DNA of 64,000 bases from Bacteroidales bacterium (GCA_028282785.1 JANQHE010000065.1:1-64000), one strand, 5' to 3'; positions 55,639 to 63,889 are shown, numbered from the stretch's first letter. Notes: generated from the sequence alone by a model not told the origin. A program made the numbers and translations.

Positions 55639-56865
55639 ATGAAAAATATTAGCAGATATATTTTAGTTTTTATTGCCATACTTTCCTTTGCTGTGGCTCT
55701 ACCAAAATTTTACTGGCTGGTTTTTGAAAAGCCAATCCGGTCTCCTTTCATTATGTACAGTTGTATTGATGATGATTTTATGATCATTGAAAATGGTGTT
55801 CGTAAAGATTTAAAAGGAAATAAATATACACGTGAAGAATTCGAGCAAAAATTACCACTTTTAAACATGCGCCAGTTAATTGTTTCAGGTGTTATGCCGG
55901 ATTCAATAAAGGGATACGAAATGGACCCGCACGAAGTAAACTCTCACCGCTCGTATTTCAGGTATAAACCTTCAACGGTATTTGCTCCCAAACCGGGGAT
56001 TTATCCGCTTTTTGAGTCGGAATCGGGAAGGGCACAGCTTGAAATGCCCCAGGATTTCTTTCGTATCCAGGGACGAATGGAATTTGTAGATGCTGCAACC
56101 AATAAAGTGATTGAAGAAAAGACAAGAATGTTTACAGCTGTTCTTCAAAAACGGGGATTCCGGTTCCCTGCGAAAATGATAGAAGGGATTCCTACAACAA
56201 GAAAATCCTGCGATGAAGGTTACATTGTAGTTGATGCGAATGATATGTTATACCATGTGAAAATGGCACAAGGTAAACCTTATGTTAAGAAGATCGATCT
56301 GCCGGAAGGTTTGAAATTCAAATTTATAGGTTGCGTTGATTTCAAAGATAAAAAATACTATTGTTACTTATTTTCAGAAGATAATGAACTCTATGTTCTT
56401 ACGCAAGACGAGTATGAACTTATTAAGTGGTCGGTAGAAGGTTTGAATCCGGAAAACGAAGAAATAAGGATATATGGCGACTTTTTTAATTACAATGTGA
56501 TTCAAGTTGGTAAAAACTATATGAAAAATACTGTTTTAGATAAGGATTACAAGAAAGTTGATAAATATAGCAGTTCTTGGCTCAAACGTTCGGATACATT
56601 CCAGGGAAAAGTTTTTAGCTATATTTTTCCTGCGGAAATTAATCTTGAATACAAGTATAGCAGCTTCAATGATTTTTATTTTAATCGATCAAAAGGAATT
56701 AACTGGATTATTTTAAATGCAATCTTTTTAATGATACATGTTGTAATTATTAGAAAAAGAAGAGCAATTATAAAAAATCATATAATTGATTTAGCAATTA
56801 TTTTTATTACAGGAATTTATGGTTTTATAGCAATAAATATCTTTCCTAATAAGTTTTATGATTAA
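55639..56865 (+). CDS. DUF4857 membrane-anchored protein
   Basis: 408 residues: one N-terminal helix (ISRYILVFIAILSFAVAL), a periplasmic beta-rich domain (about 30-345, with RSPFIMYSCIDDDFMII) and two C-terminal helices. It matches the pattern of DUF4857, seen beside such ABC genes in Bacteroidota. Last gene of the long operon, followed by a terminator. Function unknown. Confidence 0.75.
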   Translation: MKNISRYILVFIAILSFAVALPKFYWLVFEKPIRSPFIMYSCIDDDFMIIENGVRKDLKGNKYTREEFEQKLPLLNMRQLIVSGVMPDSIKGYEMDPHEVNSHRSYFRYKPSTVFAPKPGIYPLFESESGRAQLEMPQDFFRIQGRMEFVDAATNKVIEEKTRMFTAVLQKRGFRFPAKMIEGIPTTRKSCDEGYIVVDANDMLYHVKMAQGKPYVKKIDLPEGLKFKFIGCVDFKDKKYYCYLFSEDNELYVLTQDEYELIKWSVEGLNPENEEIRIYGDFFNYNVIQVGKNYMKNTVLDKDYKKVDKYSSSWLKRSDTFQGKVFSYIFPAEINLEYKYSSFNDFYFNRSKGINWIILNAIFLMIHVVIIRKRRAIIKNHIIDLAIIFITGIYGFIAINIFPNKFYD

Positions 56866-56890
56866 AAGAAAGGATGGGTTTCAAACCCGT

Positions 56891-56925
56891 AAGCTGTCTT
56901 AAAATCTTTAAGACAGCTTTTTATT
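56891..56925 (+). terminator. Intrinsic terminator after DUF4857
   Basis: AAGCTGTCTTAAA (56891-56903) and TTTAAGACAGCTT (56907-56919) give a 13-bp stem, then T-rich sequence. Confidence 0.88.
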
Positions 56926-56938
56926 TAAACATAGAAAA

Positions 56939-56981
56939 CCAACTTCGTAGACGGTTGTAACCTGTCTGGCGGCGAAGTTGG
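56939..56981. repeat. Inverted repeat CCAACTTCG/CGAAGTTGG
   Basis: The 9-bp arms (56939-56947 and 56973-56981) enclose GTAACCTGTCTGGCGG, distantly like the CCTGTC cores elsewhere in the window. The following stretch to 57220 is A+T-rich and carries no recognisable gene. Confidence 0.5.
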
Positions 56982-57219
56982 TAAAGCGAATAAAGTGAGA
57001 ATCTATTTTTCGTAATTTTTCAAAATTAAATAGAGCTTGTTTGTAATATTATGAACACTTTTAGTATTAGCTGCTTTAAAAAACCAGAGAGGCTTCTCCA
57101 AAAAGAACTGAAAATAAAAATTTGCCACCAACCTTTTTGGATAGCTTCAATATTGTAGCCCATCATGAAAGTATAGAACTGCCTAAAAGATAAAACCTCA
57201 TCAAAAAAAGATAAGATAA

Positions 57220-57570
57220 AGGAATGAATTCTGGGATTTAGGAGTTGACTTTGTAAGTTGCTTTATAAATAGGAATTTTATCTATACAATAAAAGAAATA
57301 GATAACAAAGCGTTTGAATTAATTGAAAACACTAACTTGGATCTAAAGTTAGTCCAAGTAGATCTTAATTATATCTTAGCTAATTTTAAAGCTGGGGGAA
57401 TGTTTGATATTAGTGTTAAAGTCGATTATCAACAGGAGCAAATAATTTCAATAAATGATCAAATTAAAGTTAGGAAAATTCATCCAGAAAGGAATAAATT
57501 ATACACTTATTTGGATATCTATAAAGGCGAGTTAATTGGAGATGTAGCATTTGTCTTTAAAGTAGGATAA
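57220..57570 (+). pseudogene. Coding-like fragment without a start codon
   Basis: The frame is open from 57220 to the TAA at 57568-57570 and reads like a real protein (NEFWDLGVDFVS; LIENTNLDLKLVQVDL; ISINDQIKVRKIHPERNK), but no ATG or GTG is at a sensible place. A TTG at 57337 gives 77 residues. Not recognised. I infer a 5'-truncated or decayed gene at the edge of the accessory region. Confidence 0.4.
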
Positions 57571-57574
57571 TTAC

Positions 57575-57754
57575 ATGGATAAGAAACGAATAGAAAGACA
57601 GAAAAATAAGCTAGATGAGCTTCTATCCTAAACTTACGGATCAAAAGGTAGTATAAAAAGAGATGAATATGACAAACTTACTTCAGGAAGTGTATTCAAA
57701 TCGAACTTCTTTATGGTTTCATTATTCAATGATAAGTTCAGGCTTGACATATAG
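57575..57754 (+). pseudogene. Short ORF interrupted by an in-frame TAA
   Basis: 60 codons from ATG at 57575. MDKKRIERQKNKLDELLS is followed by TAA (57629-57631), then the same frame continues TYGSKGSIKRDEYDKLTSG to a TAG. It starts 4 nt after the previous fragment, so both may be relics of one operon. No family recognised. Confidence 0.4.
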
Positions 57755-57803
57755 TTATAATGAATAATAAATGAAAAAGCATAGGAGCCTTCACGATGTT
57801 TTT

Positions 57804-58820
57804 TCATAGAGCTTTTAAATCAAAACTATAATTGTAATCTATCAATTTATTTTCTTCGGCATTTTCAATCCATGCATTCTCTTGATGGCTGATTTCAATA
57901 ATTTCATTAGTCGAAGTATTCTTAAATTTTTCTGCCACCCAATCTAATATTTGCAATTCAGTTTCGTTAAATAATTCCTTATTAAAAGTTTTATTTGAAT
58001 TTGGTTTAAATTGCTCACCTACACCACCATCAGCAAAGTATGTATAATAAACATCTACTTCATCTTTGTTAGCTAAGTATTCAAAAATACTATTAAAATT
58101 ATTTGGGACGGGACCCATTGGTATTGCTCTATATTGAACTCCACTTATTGAAAATCCCAATTGTTTATACATCATAAAATCAGCATAGAATAACAGTTTA
58201 TTTAATTTGGTTTTCCATGGTTCTAATTTTTCAGTAAAAAAAATAACCATTTCTGAAAACTTATTGAAATCAGGTGTTTTAAAACCAGTAAGACTATTTG
58301 CTAGACAAGTTCCAAAAAAATAATTTTCTAGCTGCCTTTCGAATTTATGTTTCTTTTTATGTTCTAATAAATTTTCAACTGTTCTATTTGTTTTCTCCAC
58401 AAACTTGTGTTCTAGTACTGTGCAATAAGAAACCAGTTTTTTAAATTCATTAGGATCTTCAGCTAGTTGTATTAACTTGGCATTTGACTGATTAGGAACT
58501 TCACCACCTTCGTATTGACGATATCCATTTGTTCCAAAGCCCAGAATTTCAGACATTTTTGCTGCAGAAAGGTTATATTTTTGTCGTATTGAAATTATCT
58601 GCTCAGGAAAAGGGATGCTATATTTTACCCTATATTGGTTTACTAATTGATTGTAATTTAATTGGGCAAAAGCATCATCTTCAAATTGCTCGTTAGTATC
58701 TTGGCATATGTATGTGTGAAATAATACCTTGAATTTTTCTTTACGAAAACTCATGGTTCTCCACTCTTTTACAATACTCATTTCTTTACCTGTAAATGGA
58801 CTTTTCATGATGTTTTTCAT
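57804..58820 (-). CDS. Antitoxin: HTH (MqsA/YgiT type) plus Panacea/SocA (DUF4065) domain
   Basis: 338 residues from the ATG at 58820, which overlaps the stop of the toxin gene (ATGA). The start MKNIMKSPFTGKEM sits where YgiT-type zinc fingers have MKCPxCG, so the first zinc Cys pair is missing. An HTH follows (IISIRQKYNLSAAKMSEILG, FGTNGYRQYEGGEVPN). The C-terminal half is a Panacea domain (KLLFYADFMMYKQLGFSISG; YRAIPMGPVPNNF). Panacea domains neutralise diverse toxins. Confidence 0.85.
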   Translation of the reverse strand: MKNIMKSPFTGKEMSIVKEWRTMSFRKEKFKVLFHTYICQDTNEQFEDDAFAQLNYNQLVNQYRVKYSIPFPEQIISIRQKYNLSAAKMSEILGFGTNGYRQYEGGEVPNQSNAKLIQLAEDPNEFKKLVSYCTVLEHKFVEKTNRTVENLLEHKKKHKFERQLENYFFGTCLANSLTGFKTPDFNKFSEMVIFFTEKLEPWKTKLNKLLFYADFMMYKQLGFSISGVQYRAIPMGPVPNNFNSIFEYLANKDEVDVYYTYFADGGVGEQFKPNSNKTFNKELFNETELQILDWVAEKFKNTSTNEIIEISHQENAWIENAEENKLIDYNYSFDLKAL

Positions 58821-59164
58821 TTTAATGGATAATTCATAGGATGTTCGGCACAATGAAAAGAAATGCAGATTGCTTTGTTATTTTCATTTCCCATGCTTAT
58901 TTTAATATACACTTCGCTATTTTTAACCAGTTTGCCGAAAATCCACATAGGCAAGATGCCACGCATTTTTTCTTCTAGAGGGCCTTCTGAATAATCTTCA
59001 GTTTTTAAGGAATGAATTATTTCTTTACGTTTTGCCGGTGAAATTTCTAAATCGTGCAATGCTTGTGAATTTTTACCGCGTTCATCAAGAAACAGTATGC
59101 CGAAAATATCCATCTTTACTTTTAGTTCTTTTAAGAACGTTTCAACTTCTTGTTTAGTGATCAT
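58817..59164 (-). CDS. MqsR-like toxin
   Basis: 115 residues. The layout follows MqsR/BECR-type toxins: an N-terminal helix, LEISPAKRKEIIHSL, then DYSEGP, WIFGKLVKNSEVYIKISMG and the last strand CISFHCAEHPMNYP. Known MqsR cleaves mRNA at GCU. The identification rests on this pattern and on the coupled MqsA/Panacea partner; primary identity to E. coli MqsR is low. Toxin-first order is also as in mqsRA. Confidence 0.65.
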   Translation of the reverse strand: MITKQEVETFLKELKVKMDIFGILFLDERGKNSQALHDLEISPAKRKEIIHSLKTEDYSEGPLEEKMRGILPMWIFGKLVKNSEVYIKISMGNENNKAICISFHCAEHPMNYPLK

Positions 59165-59500
59165 TTGGTACTCATAGTAAAGCTAACTAATTGTTTATAA
59201 AAAATCAATTTTAAAGTTGTAAAAATAATAATAAATGATCAATAAACAACTTTAAAGTGCGTATTTGAATTTCCTTATTTTCTTTGAATTAAACAAATCG
59301 TTATTAAATTTGATAGTTATTTTAAAATATTGATTTCATTTATGTTTTATAAATTTAGCAATATTTTAAACGATACATAATTTTAATAACTTTAATAATA
59401 ATATTATTAGAAAAGGAAATCTTAATGACTAATAAGAATAAGACAAGCTTTTAATTTAATGCTGAAGAGATTTTAGGTAAACGGAGTTATAAAAAATATT
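59165..59500. other. A+T-rich intergenic region
   Basis: 336 nt between the toxin gene and a small ORF. No ORF, palindrome, terminator or recognised promoter beyond A/T runs was found. Confidence 0.6.
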
Positions 59501-59791
59501 ATGAACTTAACCGAAATACTAATTGTAATTATTACACCACTAATGATGTGGATCGGAACGTTGCTTCCAAAACCTAAGAGAAAAAGAGAGAAAGAAAATA
59601 CTGATAGATTACTTTTCTTGAAAAAAGAATTGTCCGAATTAAAGCTAGAAAATCAGTATAATGATAAAATTGAAGATGAAATAAAAGACAAATCTTTTTG
59701 GAATTATATCAACTTGAAATTAATTAAGATGCAAAAATTATTTCTATATGATCAATTTGTGGAACAAACAAGAACTAGAAGTATATGTTAA
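59501..59791 (+). CDS. Small single-helix membrane protein, unknown
   Basis: 96 residues: one N-terminal membrane helix (ILIVIITPLMMWIGTLL), then a basic patch (PKPKRKREKE) and a charged helical tail. No family recognised. It overlaps the following ORF by 44 nt in another frame. Confidence 0.5.
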   Translation: MNLTEILIVIITPLMMWIGTLLPKPKRKREKENTDRLLFLKKELSELKLENQYNDKIEDEIKDKSFWNYINLKLIKMQKLFLYDQFVEQTRTRSIC

Positions 59792-60080
59792 ATACTGTAA
59801 ATTTAATAATCTCAAATATGAGAGTATTTGGATAAATATGGAAGGTGAAGCGAGAGAAAAGGCGTTATCTGAGATAAATGAACAGATGCTTAAAATAGAC
59901 AAACCAGTAATGTATCTAGACTTTGAATATACAGATACTGTTCTATACTCTTTAATTAATTTTATTAAAGAAGAAATCCCAGACAAATCAATTACTTGTA
60001 TTCCATGTAATTTTAATTCAAAGAGAGAAATGGCGGAATACGTTGATAAACTAATTCAAAAAGAGATAACTTATAATTAG
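59748..60080 (+). CDS. Hypothetical protein, unknown family
   Basis: 110 residues, no signal or membrane segment. The sequence alternates strands and helices (ESIWINMEGEAREKALSEI; KPVMYLDFEYTDTV; SITCIPCNFNSKREMAEY). Overlaps the previous ORF; one of the two may be wrongly started. Not recognised. Confidence 0.5.
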   Translation: MINLWNKQELEVYVKYCKFNNLKYESIWINMEGEAREKALSEINEQMLKIDKPVMYLDFEYTDTVLYSLINFIKEEIPDKSITCIPCNFNSKREMAEYVDKLIQKEITYN

Positions 60081-60220
60081 TAAGATTTGACACTTTTAGT
60101 TTTCCTTAATGCAGCATTTGCATAATTAAAATCATCACACCACTTTTTGCGATTTTTAACATTTCTTGGTTAACATATCGAGTAAAATGAAATCTTACTT
60201 TTAATTAAGAAGTACTAAAC

Positions 60221-60412
60221 ATGTCAACAAATTTGTTTAATACAAAACTAGAGACTGCAAATCAAAAGATTATAAATAACACGGTTTAAAACCAACAGCT
60301 CACCAAACTTCGCGATTGGTTATTGCCAATACCTATGAATAGGTAGATTACGGTTGGGGAAGCACAGGGGAAGTTAGATAATTTAGATATGGCAGCTGAA
60401 TCAACAAATTAA
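60221..60412 (+). pseudogene. hsdS remnant (C-terminal end of a type I restriction specificity subunit)
   Basis: A 64-codon frame from ATG 60221 to TAA 60412 with two internal stops (TAA 60287, TAG 60344). Between and after them it reads LETANQKIINN, NQQLTKLRDWLLPIPMN and ITVGEAQGKLDN. This is the typical HsdS C-terminus (QLTKLRDWLLPMLMNGQVTV). No hsdR or hsdM lies in the window. The preceding 140 nt (60081-60220) hold nothing recognised. Confidence 0.75.
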
Positions 60413-60417
60413 CAGAA

Positions 60418-61014
60418 TTATAATTCTCCAATTTTTTTAAGAATTCTTAATTCCTTATCAGCTATTATTTTTGATGGTTCTGGTCTTACTTGTCCTACGT
60501 ACTTTCGCATACTGTAAGTATATTTACTTTGGTTTTCAACCCTAAATAATCGAGCTTGAAATAACCTTGTACCTACAGATAATTTAATTAAGTTATTATT
60601 GACATTTGTAATTTCAATTGAAATACAGCCACAATAACCAGCTTGTACAATTGTTGAAATAGTAAGTCCTAGTCTACTATAAGAGCTTCTCATGGATAGT
60701 GTGGCGAAAACATTATTAGGCAATTTAATATATTCAAGGCTAGAACATAAGATTGTTTGGTTTGGGTGCAATAAAATCTGCTGACCTAATTTTCTCCTTG
60801 TTGGTGCGAAAAAGCTCGTTACAGGTCTTGTATTAGAATTACATGAAGTTGCGTCAATATATGGTTCTCTTCCTTGAAAAGAAACTAAAAAATCTGTTCC
60901 TAATCTAAAGTCAATTGTTAGCTCACCAATTTGTTCTTCAGGATCTAAAAGAGGTCTAATGATTAAATGTTTATCTTCAATCAGCTTAAGTATTTCATTT
61001 TTTTGCAGATACAT
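60418..61014 (-). CDS. dCTP deaminase / dUTPase-fold protein
   Basis: 198 residues from the ATG at 61014 (an upstream start at 61062 runs deep into the neighbour). Trimeric dCTP-deaminase/dUTPase fold motifs: PLLDPEEQIGELTIDFRLG, then LSMRSSYSRLGLTI (RSSxxR), QAGYCGCISIEITNV (the Glu of Dcd enzymes) and GTRLFQARLF. Dcd-like proteins deplete dCTP in phage defence, and housekeeping Dcd feeds dTTP synthesis; the location in an island favours the former (inference). Confidence 0.8.
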   Translation of the reverse strand: MYLQKNEILKLIEDKHLIIRPLLDPEEQIGELTIDFRLGTDFLVSFQGREPYIDATSCNSNTRPVTSFFAPTRRKLGQQILLHPNQTILCSSLEYIKLPNNVFATLSMRSSYSRLGLTISTIVQAGYCGCISIEITNVNNNLIKLSVGTRLFQARLFRVENQSKYTYSMRKYVGQVRPEPSKIIADKELRILKKIGEL

Positions 61015-62059
61015 TTTTATTCCATTGTTCAGAAACCATATAATTACTAATTGATTTTTCAATTAGATTATTTAATATTTTATATTGTTTATTTAGACTC
61101 ATGTTTTCAAACTTATTGCGGTAATTAAGCCAAATATCCCAACCGGCAACATATAGCGCGTGTAATTCTTTTACTTCTGTGATATCTGTTGGTATTATCT
61201 CGTAAAAATCATCATACTTTATTTGCTTGAATCTTTTTCTGAGTTTAACATTTGTAATTGCTTCCGTTGCTTTTTTTAAGTTATCAAGTACTTCATTTTT
61301 ATTGCCTTTTATAAAATCATTTATTACTTTCTTTCTGTCTTCATTTGAAGGATGTGAAGTGCTTTCTTGTGCTCCAGGAGCTAAATAATCAAGTGAATTG
61401 ACAAGGCTACTATTTATATATTGGGCAGCAAAGACATCTGCAAAATATTCACTGTAATGATGGTATTTTTTAATTTTTGCTATATCATCAAGGTGATTAA
61501 ACTCAACTCTTATTATTCTATTTGCAATTTTATATTTTCTTTCAATAAAATGACCCAACTCATGATAGAGCACTATATTAAGTAAGTAATCATTTACATC
61601 ATATTTAGGTATAGAAATTTGGATTAGTTTGCTCTCAAACTCAATATTAAAATTGAATTTTATTAATTGATAAATTTCATCCCAAAAGGCTAGTAATCCA
61701 TGAAAAAAATAAGTGTTGTATTGTAAACTTGTTACAATAATATATTCTTCATCAGTCCAATCTGATAGTGCTTGTTCTAAGCAATGAACAGTTTCATATG
61801 GTATTTGATTTAATGTGCTATCGTCAAGATAAATAATACTGCTGTGTACAAATTGAAGGATCTTATTTAATGAAATTAGTTCATCATTTTTGCAAGATAA
61901 AAATGAATCCGAATCTATTCTGTTTTTTAAAACTTCAAAAAGATTGAATAAATTCTCCTGATATTTATTCAATCTCTCATTTGAATATTGATTACCTCTA
62001 AGGTTTTCAATTAGGTTTTCAAGTTTGCTAAAATAAAGCTGTACTAATTTTGGGTCCAT
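60995..62059 (-). CDS. Putative HExxH metallopeptidase
   Basis: 354 residues. A zinc motif YHELGHFIERKYKI lies near residue 168; about 40 residues on is YSEYFADVFAAQYI, whose Glu could be the third ligand as in gluzincins. The N-terminal 150 residues are helical with no match. No signal peptide, so the protein acts in the cytoplasm. It overlaps the Dcd-like gene by 20 nt, which suggests coupled expression. Confidence 0.65.
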   Translation of the reverse strand: MDPKLVQLYFSKLENLIENLRGNQYSNERLNKYQENLFNLFEVLKNRIDSDSFLSCKNDELISLNKILQFVHSSIIYLDDSTLNQIPYETVHCLEQALSDWTDEEYIIVTSLQYNTYFFHGLLAFWDEIYQLIKFNFNIEFESKLIQISIPKYDVNDYLLNIVLYHELGHFIERKYKIANRIIRVEFNHLDDIAKIKKYHHYSEYFADVFAAQYINSSLVNSLDYLAPGAQESTSHPSNEDRKKVINDFIKGNKNEVLDNLKKATEAITNVKLRKRFKQIKYDDFYEIIPTDITEVKELHALYVAGWDIWLNYRNKFENMSLNKQYKILNNLIEKSISNYMVSEQWNKNVSAKK

Positions 62060-62061
62060 TT

Positions 62062-62367
62062 CTAATAGTCAAGCAACGAACCTTCTGATAAATAATTTCT
62101 AAGTTTTTCAAATTCTGAATCACTAACACTTTTAATATTTAGGTCAGTAAAAAATTCTTCGTCTTTATCAGCAAGGAAAGTAACTATAGGATAAATCTCA
62201 CTATCAACTTCATAATATGAAATTTTCTTAGTGAGAAGAGATTTTGTTTCCATTAAAATATTTTTAAAAAATTTTTTAATTTCACCATTATGCGTACTAA
62301 AATACTGATCTAGAAGTGCAATATAAATTTCTAGATTATCACTTTGACTTTCTTGAGCTAGTAACAT
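62062..62367 (-). CDS. Small acidic protein, unknown
   Basis: 101 residues, helical, no Cys, no signal. It ends 2 nt before the metallopeptidase start, so it is in the same operon. No family recognised; its position would suit a regulator or partner of the peptidase. Confidence 0.6.
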   Translation of the reverse strand: MLLAQESQSDNLEIYIALLDQYFSTHNGEIKKFFKNILMETKSLLTKKISYYEVDSEIYPIVTFLADKDEEFFTDLNIKSVSDSEFEKLRNYLSEGSLLDY

Positions 62368-62405
62368 AACTTCTTCTTTATGGTTTCTTTATAGAAAAGG
62401 CGTAT

Positions 62406-62425
62406 CCCTTCTTTAAAGGGTTTTT
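62406..62425 (+). repeat. Short hairpin upstream of the 101-aa gene
   Basis: CCCTT and AAGGG arms (62406-62420) followed by T5 on the plus strand. On the minus strand this lies in the leader of the 101-residue gene. The 250-nt gap around it (62368-62617) is otherwise very A+T-rich. Confidence 0.35.
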
Positions 62426-62617
62426 AGTAGCATCCACACCATCCTACCATTATAAAACGGCAAAATAAATATAATTTTTAATAAAATTAAAATAACAAAT
62501 AAAATTCGAAATAACAAAATTAAAAATAAACATTGTCTTTCCATTTAAAAGTAGCAGGATCATTAGATTAATTGTAAATCTTAATTGTTAAATAGAGTAT
62601 AAGACAATATAAGTGCA

Positions 62618-62956
62618 CTATTTTTTAGTTTTCTTTTTAGAGATTTTTTTTGATTCAGATTCTACATCTTTATTTTCGGAATCCCAAGGTTTATTATTTT
62701 CATTATCTGTAAAAGCAGCTATAGACAACTCATTATTTAAAGAAATTTCTTTAGATTCATTAATGCTTTTTTTCTTTTTAGTGCTCATTTCTTTTTGAAT
62801 TTGGTCAATCCTTTCTAAGGCTTTTTTCACAACAGCTTCAGGATCATACCCATTAATTTTTAAGTTTTCTTTTACAGAATTAAGGTCATCATCAGTTGAT
62901 TCAAGAATCTGGTCAAACAAATTCTCTAGTTTTTTGATATTTTCTGGTTTAGTCAT
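62618..62956 (-). CDS. Small charged protein, unknown
   Basis: 112 residues. Residues 1-60 are helical (IKKLENLFDQILES; LKINGYDPEAVVKKALERI), and the last third is Lys/Glu/Ser-rich and probably disordered (KKISKKKTKK). The helical part resembles small proteins found beside ImmA/IrrE-type peptidases, but this is a weak similarity. It starts 11 nt after the sigma-like gene. Confidence 0.55.
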   Translation of the reverse strand: MTKPENIKKLENLFDQILESTDDDLNSVKENLKINGYDPEAVVKKALERIDQIQKEMSTKKKKSINESKEISLNNELSIAAFTDNENNKPWDSENKDVESESKKISKKKTKK

Positions 62957-62967
62957 CTTTGGCAGTT

Positions 62968-63522
62968 TTATGATTTCAACTGTTTTTCTATATTTAGTTT
63001 TAGTAATTTGTTTTTTACTCTTTTATATGCATTCTTATATTCAGTATCACTAATGTTATAATGTTTGCAAATTTCCCTTTTTTTCATCCCTTGTGTCCAT
63101 CCTAAGAAGATATTTTCTTCAATTTTATTGCCTTTAATTTGATTATATAAATACTCAATTCTTATTTTTGAAGTCATTTCATCTTCAATTGAAAAAGCTT
63201 TATTGGATAAGGTTTCATATTCAGAAACATCATAATTTGTTCCCAATATATTTTCTTTTTTTCTTAAAGCTAAATTGAAAATCATACCTTTTAAATTTTT
63301 AAATAAAAAATATGTTAAGTCAATCTTGGAATCCCAACTCCATTCTTCTGTAAATACTTTTTTAATTGCTTCAAGTGCTATTTCATCAGGAGAATAATCT
63401 TTAATGGCTCTATCATAACATAGATTCCATTTATTATACAAATTCACAGCATAGTTTGTTAATCTAAGAATAATTTCTTCCCAGTTCTGATCATTCAATA
63501 AATCTTGCTTTTGCTTATCCAT
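62968..63522 (-). CDS. Sigma-70-like DNA-binding protein
   Basis: 184 residues. The layout resembles small sigma factors: helical region 2-like part (about 20-110), then a C-terminal helix-turn-helix of region 4 type (WTQGMKKREICKHYNISDTE, YKNAYKRVKNKL). No full region 2 signature is visible. First gene of the minus-strand operon; a likely regulator of the cassette. Confidence 0.65.
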   Translation of the reverse strand: MDKQKQDLLNDQNWEEIILRLTNYAVNLYNKWNLCYDRAIKDYSPDEIALEAIKKVFTEEWSWDSKIDLTYFLFKNLKGMIFNLALRKKENILGTNYDVSEYETLSNKAFSIEDEMTSKIRIEYLYNQIKGNKIEENIFLGWTQGMKKREICKHYNISDTEYKNAYKRVKNKLLKLNIEKQLKS

Positions 63523-63567
63523 AAATAAATATTAATCATTCTATTTATTAATGTTTAAAACTAAGAG

Positions 63568-63598
63568 AAAAAATCCATTATAGCGATGGATTTTTTTT
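63568..63598 (+). terminator. Terminator-like hairpin in the divergent intergenic region
   Basis: AAAAAATCCAT (63568-63578) and ATGGATTTTTT (63586-63596) with T8 at the end. It lies between divergent genes, where no plus-strand gene ends, so it may be an attenuator or the end of a small RNA. Confidence 0.6.
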
Positions 63599-63643
63599 AA
63601 AAGTTCAAAACATTAATTAGTAGCGAAACAAAAATTTAATGCC

Positions 63644-63889
63644 ATGAAAAGAGACACATATAAATATGAGTTAAAACATGGAAAAAAGGTGGTATATGTT
63701 GGAATTACTAAAAATCCGTCAAAACGCAAACCTGAATACGAAACAGATAAAAAATTTACACATTTAAAATTAAATGCAAGGAGAACAACTGCAAAAGCTG
63801 CACAAAAATGGGAAAAAGATAGGTTGTCAAAATACCGTACAAATCATAAAGGAGTTAACCCAAAATATAATAAAACTAAAAATAGATAA
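63644..63889 (+). CDS. GIY-YIG-like mini-protein
   Basis: 81 residues. The start TYKYELKHGKKVVYVGITKN with PSKRKPEY resembles a GIY-YIG nuclease core (Y..Y, YVGIT, R, E); the later part is basic (LNARRTTAKAAQKWEKDR). Such short versions occur in defence islands. It is 29 nt before the partial gene at 63919, so the two are likely co-transcribed. Confidence 0.65.
   Translation: MKRDTYKYELKHGKKVVYVGITKNPSKRKPEYETDKKFTHLKLNARRTTAKAAQKWEKDRLSKYRTNHKGVNPKYNKTKNR

Noticed and set aside
55848-55862. CACGTGAAGAA near 55830 as a parS half-site
   Set aside because: Only the right arm is partly similar and it lies inside a coding region.
56874-56888. GGGTTTCAAACCC as part of a tRNA
   Set aside because: No cloverleaf can be formed around it; the neighbouring longer stem is an intrinsic terminator.
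57020-57250. Minus-strand open frame without a start, hydrophobic with several Trp (GYNIEAIQKGWWQIF)
   Set aside because: It overlaps the plus-strand fragment at 57220, has no start codon and no recognised family; too weak to annotate.
60085-60180. Possible minus-strand coding relic (KWCDDFNYANAALRKTK)
   Set aside because: Frame is broken, no family match and very short.
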